Positions 21,056 through 28,503 of a stretch of 45,000 nucleotides of DNA are shown piece after piece; positions within the stretch are counted from its first letter, which is position 1, and the number at the start of each line of letters is the position of its first letter. Position numbers and translations under genes: made by a program. The notes below the pieces were generated by a model that saw nothing but the letters and a program-made list of their open reading frames with translations, did no database searches and was not told the DNA's origin. Location: assembly GCF_017916325.1 (NCBI RefSeq), contig NC_090171.1, forward strand, positions 152,501 through 197,500. The letters are read 5' to 3'. This stretch comes from Leishmania martiniquensis. Taxonomy: Eukaryota > Euglenozoa > Kinetoplastea > Trypanosomatida > Trypanosomatidae.

Positions 21056-22165
21056 TCTATAAGCACAGGCCAGAACGTAGTTGCTTAGGAGTTCCAAATC
21101 GTGAGAAAGATCGCAACGCAAGTAAAGGTGTTCATTCTGAAGAGTCAAGGTGATCGTTTTTCGAGGCATTCAAAGTGGCGTATATGTCAGAGCGTAGGCT
21201 TGCTCCTCGACCAATTGCCGCAGAGGAAATGGGAGGCCAATAGCCAAAGCACTGACCGCGTTAGCCTCGACAATTTCCTATACGAGCGTAGGATGGCGTC
21301 CTTGCCCGCTGCACAGAGATTCTTCATCCGATTTCTTTCCATTGTGAGAGGGTGAAGAACTCTGTTGCTCTCTCTCCGTGTAACAGTTTGCACGCTGCAC
21401 CCCGCCCCAATGGTTCGTACTGGATTCCGCGAAGCAGCCGGAGCGCAGACACTCGAAAGCACAAGCTTATAGAGCGAAAGGAATGGCTATATTAAAGCAA
21501 AAGGGCTCTTCGTGTGTATCCCGAGGAGGGGGGAACTTCGACTTGCAGAGCGAGAAAGCAACCAATGCATACCCTTTACAAGCTGAACCAGGTTACACGC
21601 ATCCGCTTTGAGAGGGGGAGGGGGCCAGCGGCCCGGCAGGGGCTGGGGCGCGCCTGGGGGTCACCACGGGCCACACTGCACCGAAGCACGGGATAGCTTG
21701 CGCAAGGATCACACTTAATGCTCTACATGAAAGAAGAAAGCCTCTGCTGATAGACAGCGGAGAGCTTTCCCCGTCTCTAGGAAGGGAGGATGCTGCCTTT
21801 CCGCTTCTCGACAGCGCCCCTACCCAACATTCCCCCAGAACTCTCGCCAATGGTAATGTTTCGTCGGTGATCCACAAGCACCTGCTGTGAGGAAGTCTGA
21901 AATGCCTAATGGTGGCTGAGCTACTGTGCTTGCTCTATTTGAGAACGAAGCGTTTAGCCTCAACGGCGCAGGGGCCCATATGCAGTAGACCACTTCAGCC
22001 TGCACGTTTCTCAGCGATCTATCAATTTCGCTGCTGCTCTACCCTCTTCTTGATCTGTTGACCTTCAGTCAAATGCTATTGTCCATGACTACCTGGCACC
22101 GCAACAAGGCGAAGAAGGCCGAGTAAGGCGTATCAACTTTGTTGGGTTCCACTAGCCGCGTCAGA
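21056..22165. promoter_or_regulatory. Divergent strand-switch region
   Basis: Gene orientation flips here: every supported gene to the left is on the minus strand and every one to the right on the plus strand. In trypanosomatids such divergent regions are where RNA polymerase II starts both polycistronic units, marked by acetylated and variant histones instead of sequence-specific promoters. There is no gene, TATA box or other defined element I can point to. A GC-rich patch with several G runs lies at about 21,612-21,700. The outer 110 bases on the left overlap the alternative N-terminal extension of SmD3. Confidence 0.85.
21612..21660 (+). other. G-run cluster in the strand-switch region
   Basis: Five runs of four or five G lie within 47 bases (21614-21618, 21620-21624, 21639-21642, 21645-21648, 21656-21660). 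One spacing is 14 bases, the others 1, 2 and 7, so quadruplex formation is possible but not ideal. The patch is far more GC-rich than its AT-richer surroundings. Confidence 0.7.
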
Positions 22166-22798
22166 ATGAGCCTCTCACACATCTCAGGGAGTTCATCAGA
22201 AAGCTCCAGTCAGTCGGATAATAGCACCCTGATAGACGACCGGATCAAGCTCACGTATGCTGAAACCGTCGTTTCTTTGGCGACTGCCTTAGGCCTCGTT
22301 ATCCTTGTTCTGCTGGATCTTCTCTACCGAAGCACTTCCCGTCATGCCATGCTTCTCAGAGTTCAGCGCGAGACACGTTTTGACGGCGCCTACATTCTGG
22401 GTAAACCAGAGGGAAACCGATCACGGATCATTCTGGAAAACGGGCTAAAGACGCACGAGTTTCGTATTCAAAACCCTCCCCAGTACTCACGAGTTGTGCC
22501 GGCAGTTGTTTCAGAGTCACGTGACGCCAAGCAAGACTGCTTTGAGATGCTCAGTAAAGTCCGAACTATACTAGCCAAGTCGCACGGAAGATGCGCGGAA
22601 TTGATGTCCATGCGCTGTTGTCTAGCCTGCGTAACAGGTGCTCTTCCAGGTGAGCAATCGGAGCGATTTCTTCGAATATATGAAAGAGTTATTTTCTGCT
22701 CACATAGGGTGAACGGAGACGAGAAGCTTGTTACGTCAGATGATATTCGCTACATGCACGCATTTTTCTACAATAATGTACTTAAGGTTCTACAGTGA
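22166..22798 (+). CDS. Single-pass membrane protein, possibly C1orf43/NICE-3-like
   Basis: A 210-residue protein, first gene of the rightward unit. A Ser-rich, polar N-terminus (about 30 residues) is followed by one hydrophobic segment, VVSLATALGLVILVLLDLLY (about 35-54), then a soluble region of 155 residues. No signal peptide precedes the segment, so it is probably a signal anchor. The layout (N-terminal anchor, then helices with ERFLRIYERVIF and a final DDIRYMHAFFYNNVLKVL) resembles the C1orf43 (NICE-3) family of Golgi-linked proteins, but I see no diagnostic motif and the likeness may be chance. The frame opens at a TTG; the ATG at 22166 is chosen. Codon use is AT-richer than in genes further right. 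Confidence 0.75.
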   Translation: MSLSHISGSSSESSSQSDNSTLIDDRIKLTYAETVVSLATALGLVILVLLDLLYRSTSRHAMLLRVQRETRFDGAYILGKPEGNRSRIILENGLKTHEFRIQNPPQYSRVVPAVVSESRDAKQDCFEMLSKVRTILAKSHGRCAELMSMRCCLACVTGALPGEQSERFLRIYERVIFCSHRVNGDEKLVTSDDIRYMHAFFYNNVLKVLQ

Positions 22799-23461
22799 TC
22801 AAAGGCCACTACTGACTCTTCGGTTAGGTATTTCTTTTTCTTACTTTTTTTGCCACGAATTACTTTGGGGGAGAGAGCTAGAGAAAGGATGCTCCTCGCG
22901 ATCACTTTCCACAAGAAATCTGAGCTCTAGAACAGAAGCAAAACTTGCATAGGCCACAATCAATACTGGTGCTTACATACCTACAATATATCTACCCTGC
23001 TTTATATTATAAAGGTTTTGCTTTTCATTTCATGAACCGAAACAATAAAAAAAAGAAAAAACTGAAGCTACCATTAGTTACCAAGGAGAACAAGTTTTCC
23101 CTCTTCGGTTTGTGCTAGAGTCTCAATTTGTGGCAGTGCCCAAGGACTTTTGTGTGTACATGTCGATGCCTGCAACTAATGTGAGGAATAGGTGCGCTCA
23201 TACGAGGAGAAAGCTACTCTTTCGATTAGGGGACGGTAAGATTGCAGTTATCGCGGTGCGCGATTTGATGTTTCCCCTTACTTACAACCTACGAGGGCAC
23301 TTTCTTCACTGCTAATCGGCGATTTTCTCCCTTTGAATACACTTTTTTTTTTACTTTCTATGCCAGTTAAGAGAACGAACTGCTAATATTCAGTATTGAA
23401 CGAACACAGTCCTTTGCTACTTAGTTATTCTGAAGGAAGAGCAACAGTGCTGCGGGTAAAC
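22799..23461. other. Spacer upstream of the ubiquilin gene
   Basis: About 660 bases, AT-rich. A short ATG frame of 51 codons at 23160-23315 has no recognised domain. The splice signal of the ubiquilin gene lies at the 3' end. Confidence 0.6.
23334..23366 (+). promoter_or_regulatory. Putative trans-splice acceptor of the ubiquilin gene
   Basis: A T-rich tract (ten T in a row at about 23343-23352) ends in TATGCCAG, with the AG at 23365-23366. This would give a 5' UTR of about 95 bases. It is the standard polypyrimidine-plus-AG arrangement for spliced-leader addition. Confidence 0.6.
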
Positions 23462-24415
23462 ATGACAATTACCATCAAGCTTGCGAATGGCAATCAACAT
23501 ACTGTTGATGTGTCAGATTATAACATCACAGTTGCACAGCTGAAAAAGCAAATAGCGGAAACGCTTGAAATCCCCCCCGAGGAGCAACGTATCATTCTGA
23601 GGGGGAAAGTTTTAAAAGATGAGGGCATCCTTTCTGCGGTTGGCATGGAGGACGGCAATGTCATACATGTGGTGCGGAGCAGGAGGAGTGTAGCTGCGGC
23701 ATCATCGATGAACGTTTCGAGCCCCTCCGCCGCCAGCAATCCCACTTCATCGTTGAATGCACCGTCGCCCACTACCGCTCCTGCCCAAGGTATACCACCA
23801 CAGGGTGCTGCCAATCCGTATGCAGCTCTGATGAGCAATTTCGGCGCATCGCAAATGCCACAGCCTACCCCTGGCGTTGCCGGGTACCCTGCTGCTGGAA
23901 ACCCGTTTGCTAATATGGGGATGGGAATGACCGCAGGGGGTGCTATGGGGGGAGGTCTCAACCCTACACCGCAGCAGGCGATGGAACTGATGCAGAATCC
24001 AATCATGCAGCAAATGATGCAGCAGGCGCTTAGCAACCCGAACTTTACGCAGTATATTATCCAAAACTCTCCACAACTGGCTGGACTTCCGCAGGGCCAA
24101 CAACAAGCTGTTATTGAAATGATGCGAAACCCATACATGATGCAGCAGGCAATGGCCATTATGGGAAGCCTAAGGGTTGCAGGTGGTACGCCGCCAGCAA
24201 TTCCACAAGTGACTTCGACTCCAGCCTCGGAAGCGGTGTTTAACCCTGCAATGTTTACTCCTCCCTTGCCGCAAGGCAATCCGCGGGAGGTCTACCGAGA
24301 GCAGCTACAGCAGCTGCGGGATATGGGATTTCCCAATGAGGAAGCAAATATCGCTGCTCTTCAGCAGGCTCAAGGAAATGTCCAGTTCGCCTTGGAGCGG
24401 CTTCTCGGTGCTTGA
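23462..24415 (+). CDS. Ubiquilin / Dsk2-like ubiquitin receptor
   Basis: A 317-residue shuttle factor that would carry ubiquitinated proteins to the proteasome. An N-terminal ubiquitin-like domain (1-72: MTITIKLANG, VAQLKKQI, EEQRIILRGKVLKDE) binds the proteasome. A Gly/Pro/Met/Gln-rich linker leads to one STI1-type segment at about 172-235 (AMELMQNPIMQQMMQQAL, PNFTQYIIQNSPQL, MMRNPYMMQQAM). A UBA domain closes the protein at 277-316 (REVYREQLQQLRDMGFPNEE, GNVQFALERLLG), with the MGF loop that binds ubiquitin. One STI1 pair rather than several makes it closer to yeast Dsk2. The frame opens at a TTG; ATG at 23462 begins the ubiquitin fold exactly. Confidence 0.95.
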   Translation: MTITIKLANGNQHTVDVSDYNITVAQLKKQIAETLEIPPEEQRIILRGKVLKDEGILSAVGMEDGNVIHVVRSRRSVAAASSMNVSSPSAASNPTSSLNAPSPTTAPAQGIPPQGAANPYAALMSNFGASQMPQPTPGVAGYPAAGNPFANMGMGMTAGGAMGGGLNPTPQQAMELMQNPIMQQMMQQALSNPNFTQYIIQNSPQLAGLPQGQQQAVIEMMRNPYMMQQAMAIMGSLRVAGGTPPAIPQVTSTPASEAVFNPAMFTPPLPQGNPREVYREQLQQLRDMGFPNEEANIAALQQAQGNVQFALERLLGA

Positions 24416-24959
24416 TCTAATGAGGTTTGCTTCGAATTGCGTTTTTTGCTCCTGATTCTTACCCTCTCTTGCGGTCTTCTCTATTGCCCGCAACAAGGGA
24501 AAACCCTTGTCATAGACAGGATAGGAATATATCTCTTGGCGCTGGCGAGTTCATTTTACTGAAGTTTCGGTACCCAAAGCTCTATATCAACTAATACGTT
24601 TGCTGAAAAGACGGCGGCTACAACGGATAGCAGTCTGTTGGCCGGTGCTACTCATGTACACCACGGCTAAATGAACACAGTACAGAAGGGTTCTTTCTGA
24701 TCAATGAAATTGTTGACAAAAGGGGGCGGGTAAAGTTCCGTCATGCGGCTTTCGGACGAAGCTCAACTGTTTTTCGCAATATTGGTATTATGTTTCTCCA
24801 CCTTCTGTTTCGGATTTCGTTTCTTCCTGCTAAGGAGTGACAGATCTTCGTACCAAAGACGTGCTTTCGCGGATTGTGAGCCTCAATCATTTTTTCTTGA
24901 CCGAAGATCTAGAACTTCTCGAAAAAGAAGGGTCACATAGAGAAAGCCCACACCCACGT

Positions 24960-24990
<31 letters not shown>

Positions 24991-25195
24991 CCAACAGCTA
25001 CATCTTGTTCTCACCGTGCATATCCTCTGCTGCACATTTACAAGCTCTTCGCGCTGCAAAACGCGCGGCTGCCAGAGCATTAGTGTCCGAGAGGTTCTTT
25101 TTCGCTCGTTCGGGAAAAAGCGAAGAAGGAATTCTTCCCTTTTGAAAGTAGTACGACCTCGATCTTGAAGACAGTTGGAGGCTGCCGCGTTTCCA
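24416..25195. other. Spacer upstream of CRK3
   Basis: About 780 bases. It carries a (CA)n microsatellite at 24,963-24,991. A 65-codon ATG frame at 24,743-24,940 encodes a peptide with one hydrophobic stretch (FFAILVLCFSTFCFGF); no homologue is recognised and it is not called as a gene. Confidence 0.55.
24963..24991. repeat. (CA)n microsatellite
   Basis: About 14 uninterrupted CA units, 205 bases upstream of the CRK3 start, probably in or near its 5' UTR. Confidence 0.95.
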
Positions 25196-26131
25196 ATGTC
25201 TTCGTTTGTCCGAGTCACATCCCGCAGCGGCGAAGCTGGGAGCCGTGACAGCCTTGACCGGTACAATCGCTTGGATGTTTTGGGAGAGGGAACGTACGGC
25301 GTAGTTTACCGGGCGGTCGACAAAGTAACTGGCCAGTACGTTGCTCTCAAGAAAGTACGACTTGATCGCACGGAGGAAGGCATACCGCAAACCGCGCTAC
25401 GCGAGGTATCAATTCTGCAAGAGTTCGACCATCCCAACATTGTCAACTTGCTCGATGTAATTTGCTCAGACGGAAAGCTTTATCTTGTCTTCGAGTATGT
25501 GGAGGCTGACCTGAAAAAAGCGATTGAAAAGCAAGAGGGTGGTTACTCCGGAATGGATTTGAAGCGTCTTATTTATCAGCTTTTAGATGGTCTCTACTTC
25601 TGTCACCGCCATCGCATCATCCATCGTGACCTGAAGCCAGCCAACATCCTCCTGACATCCGGGAACGTGCTCAAGCTGGCTGACTTCGGTCTTGCGCGTG
25701 CTTTTCAAGTGCCTATGCACACCTATACGCACGAGGTGGTCACACTGTGGTACCGGGCCCCTGAGATCCTTCTCGGTGAGAAGCACTACACTCCTGCTGT
25801 CGATATGTGGAGTGTCGGCTGCATTTTTGCGGAGTTGGCGCGTCGAAAGGTTCTTTTCCGCGGTGATAGCGAAATCGGACAGTTGTTCGAGATTTTTCAA
25901 ATTTTGGGGACCCCAGTGGACGCTGAGGGGTCTTGGCCTGGCGTGTCGCGTCTGCCCGACTACCGCGACGTATTTCCCAAGTGGACTGCAAAGCGGCTTG
26001 GGCAGGTTCTGCCCGAACTTCATCCGGACGCTATTGACCTTCTGTCTAAGATGCTCAAGTACGACCCGCGGGAGCGCATATCAGCCAAGGAGGCCCTCCA
26101 GCACCCATGGTTCAGCGATCTTCGTTGGTAG
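25196..26131 (+). CDS. CRK3: Cdc2-related kinase 3 (CRK3)
   Basis: A cyclin-dependent kinase of 311 residues, the main G2/M regulator in Leishmania and functional counterpart of CDK1. Glycine loop GEGTYGVV at 30-37 with Thr33/Tyr34 at the inhibitory phosphorylation positions; catalytic Lys52; PQTALRE cyclin-binding helix at 65-71 in place of PSTAIRE; HRD at 143-145; DFG at 163-165; activation-loop Thr178 (HTYTHEVVTLWYRAPE). The 20-residue N-terminal extension before the kinase core (MSSFVRVTSRSGEAGSRDSL) is a CRK3 hallmark. Length and sequence match my memory of Leishmania CRK3 very closely. The open frame starts seven codons earlier; the ATG at 25196 gives the known length. Confidence 0.97.
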   Translation: MSSFVRVTSRSGEAGSRDSLDRYNRLDVLGEGTYGVVYRAVDKVTGQYVALKKVRLDRTEEGIPQTALREVSILQEFDHPNIVNLLDVICSDGKLYLVFEYVEADLKKAIEKQEGGYSGMDLKRLIYQLLDGLYFCHRHRIIHRDLKPANILLTSGNVLKLADFGLARAFQVPMHTYTHEVVTLWYRAPEILLGEKHYTPAVDMWSVGCIFAELARRKVLFRGDSEIGQLFEIFQILGTPVDAEGSWPGVSRLPDYRDVFPKWTAKRLGQVLPELHPDAIDLLSKMLKYDPRERISAKEALQHPWFSDLRW

Positions 26132-26872
26132 AGCGGACAGGAAGTGAGGAAAAATAGCCTGCTGCCAGCTTGGATGACGGAGGGCTCCTTTCTCTGAAAG
26201 TGGATTGTGGCGGCAGCTTCTTCGTTATTCTAGGCCCCTACTTAGACATGGTGTTTTTTCTTTATGCTTCCTTGGACTCTCCAGGGTTTAGATCTCTCTC
26301 TTATATATACATGCACACGTACACACTGTTTATTTCTTGCTCTTGCACAGCACCACTCATCACTCGTGCCCTCTCTTCTCTACTTGCCGGCTTCGTTTCC
26401 GTTGCGAAACAGATTTGCTGATGCTTTTCATTTTCTTCTTCAGATTGTTGACCCTTACTGGTACTGTGAACCCCCGCGAAAAGGATGCCCAATGCGCAGC
26501 ATCTTTACACTCAGAGCGAGTGCCGTGGAATATGCGATCTTTCTTGCTGCTTTTTTTCGTCTTGGAGGCGCTGGCTTCCTTTTCGTAGCGTACTGGGCTG
26601 ACCTGGCTGTGCAAGATGGTGAAGAAGTGGGGCTGCCTACAAAGGGATTGCCTGCTGTAGCATGCTAATGAGAGAAAGCGGCAGTAGAAGAATGCTATCT
26701 GCTGATGTGCTAGTCGCACTTTCATTATCGTGTATGACAAAAGACACCATTTTCTTCTTGCCACCCCATTCCTTTTTTTTATATGCTTTGCTACCGCTGC
26801 GCTGCAGCTCGTCATTTTAGAAGCACATTCTCAGTGTTACCTATTTGCTTTCTCTCCGCCGCCAGCTCCGAT
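26132..26872. other. Spacer downstream of CRK3
   Basis: About 740 bases, pyrimidine-rich on the plus strand as expected for a rightward unit. No convincing gene. The right end holds a splice acceptor candidate: CTATTTGCTTTCTCTCCGCC followed by GCCAG, with AG at 26,864-26,865, only seven bases before the next ATG. Confidence 0.6.
26841..26865 (+). promoter_or_regulatory. Putative trans-splice acceptor of the coiled-coil gene
   Basis: A pyrimidine-rich tract ends in CCGCCAG with the AG at 26,864-26,865, seven bases before the ATG at 26,873. It supports that ATG over the upstream in-frame ATG at 26,783, which lies before the tract. Confidence 0.5.
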
Positions 26873-27619
26873 ATGGCGGCGACCAGTTATGATCGAGACG
26901 TTGCCGTGAGGGCAGCGGAAGAAAACTACAGTCTTCGGAAGAGGCTTGCGCAGATGGATAGAGAGAATGAGGAGCAGAGGCGGGCAGCTGAGTATCAGTC
27001 CCGCTTCGAGGGGACTATCGATAAAAGCGTCAACGATAGGATGCGGCGCCGAAACAACGCACTCCAGGAGGAAATCGAAGGACTTGAGAGCCAGCTGAAG
27101 GAGCTGCAGATGATCAATGTAACTGACTTGCAGCACGAGTACGCTCGTCTAGACAACCGCCGTGCATACCTCCTGAACGAAATTGCTGGCCTTCGACGCA
27201 TTCTTGCCAATCAGAGCAAAGAAGTGAAGCGTGCCACGCGCACGGTCAACGACCAGCACGAGCTCCGTCGCCAGAACAATGAGCACTATGCGTCGTTGAA
27301 CGCGGACATTCAAATGTTCAGAAAGAAGAGGGAGTCTCTAGCCAAGGAAACCCAACGCCTGATCGCAAAGGAAGGCCACTTAATGGCAGAGCTCGACGCG
27401 CTTCCCGCGCCTGGGGAGGACCAGGAGGCCATGACGAGCCGCTTTAGGGAGGATAATGAGAAGAAGGACCGCACCATCGCGCGGCTGGAGGCGACCCTCA
27501 AAGAGGAGCAGCAGAAGGCAGGCGCCCGCCTCGCTGAGGCGAGCATTGCAGATGCTATTCAACACCTGCGAGAAGAGTACGTCCAGCTCAACGAGCAGCT
27601 CAAGCGCAGCAAGCGGTAA
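26873..27619 (+). CDS. Coiled-coil protein, function unknown
   Basis: A 248-residue protein that is almost entirely heptad-repeat coiled coil, highly charged, without transmembrane or catalytic motifs. Segments such as RAAEENYSLRKRLAQMDREN, NNALQEEIEGLESQLKEL, LDNRRAYLLNEIAGLRRI and RTIARLEATLKEEQQKAG are typical. A short break with Pro (LPAPGED) near residue 180 separates two coils. The conserved look and size suggest a cytoskeletal or flagellar part, but this is only inferred from the fold. The start at 26,873 is supported by the acceptor-like tract just upstream; the frame is open 30 codons further up. Confidence 0.8.
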   Translation: MAATSYDRDVAVRAAEENYSLRKRLAQMDRENEEQRRAAEYQSRFEGTIDKSVNDRMRRRNNALQEEIEGLESQLKELQMINVTDLQHEYARLDNRRAYLLNEIAGLRRILANQSKEVKRATRTVNDQHELRRQNNEHYASLNADIQMFRKKRESLAKETQRLIAKEGHLMAELDALPAPGEDQEAMTSRFREDNEKKDRTIARLEATLKEEQQKAGARLAEASIADAIQHLREEYVQLNEQLKRSKR

Positions 27620-27718
27620 CGCCAGGTGCGCCGCTGGGTGGTGGAGCCGCTCGACCTCGGAACATCACATTTGATTGTAGCCCTCCTTCTGCAAGGATCT
27701 TTTTCGTATATACATATA

Positions 27719-27740
27719 ATATATATATATATATATATAT
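27719..27740. repeat. (AT)n microsatellite
   Basis: About eleven AT units, soon after the stop codon of the coiled-coil gene, probably in its 3' UTR. Confidence 0.9.
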
Positions 27741-28453
27741 TCCGCGTGACGATCCCCGGGCGTCGCTACGGGACATGTTTTCCGCTCTCGGCCTGCGCCG
27801 ACCGCTGTGCAAAACTGGTTGTGCTTGTCGCTCTTCACTGCACATGCAGGGGACTGGCACAAGTGCGCCTTGTTGGCGAGTATGTACTACACATCTTCCC
27901 CCTTTTCTTTTCGCCCTGGACTTTGAAGCTTGCGGCGATGACCTTTATGGACTGCTCGTGTATTTGTGACCCGAGTGCTACGTGGTAGACATGCAAATGT
28001 ACTTTAGAACAGCACTACTGATGGCTCAGCATCAAAGACAACAAGCAAAGTTATGACTACGCCGCAGCGGCAGACGATGTAAGGAGGTACACCTCTCCGG
28101 AGACGACAGGCTTCGTCGGGTGTGAAGCAAATTAATGCTACTCTTTGCGCACAACTTTTCCGCTGTGCTCTCTTCTGGAGAGGTAGGCCATGGTCCTCCA
28201 GCGGAGGCGGTGCAACGTACGGTGCTACCCGGCTGCTTTTCATTGATGCCATTCGACTCATGGAATGAATCCCTCTTCGTTTGGGTATATATGTATACAT
28301 AGATGTATGTATACTGATAATCTTGTGCTTCTTGTGTTGCTCTCTCGGCCGATTTCGTTTGCGCTTCGCTATTGGGAATTTACATGGAGCATGCTTGCAT
28401 ACTGCAGCGCTCTATACGCATCCACGCTTCTCTCCGTGCATTCACGGGAGAGC

Positions 28454-28496
28454 GCTCATCAGCCCTTTGTTCCCCTCACTCCGCACCTTGCCGCAG
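28454..28496 (+). promoter_or_regulatory. Putative trans-splice acceptor of the mitochondrial EF-G gene
   Basis: A pyrimidine-rich run (CCCTTTGTTCCCCTCACTCC) leads to GCCGCAG, AG at 28,495-28,496. This leaves a seven-base 5' UTR before the ATG at 28,504 and would exclude the in-frame ATG at 28,384. Confidence 0.5.
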
Positions 28497-28503
28497 GAGT
28501 ATA

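Larger units (their letters stand above)
27620..28503. other. Spacer with (AT)n tract
   Basis: About 880 bases with no convincing gene. A long alternating AT tract is at 27,719-27,740 and a TATG/TACA-rich stretch at 28,287-28,316. The 3' end carries the EF-G splice signal. Confidence 0.6.

Noticed and set aside
23518..24279. 253-codon minus-strand frame
   Set aside because: Antisense shadow of the ubiquilin gene; Cys/Gly/Ile/Ala-rich because of the Met/Gln/Pro repeats opposite.
24743..24940. 65-codon frame with one hydrophobic stretch upstream of CRK3
   Set aside because: No splice signal, homologue or conserved motif is visible; kept only as a note in the spacer entry.
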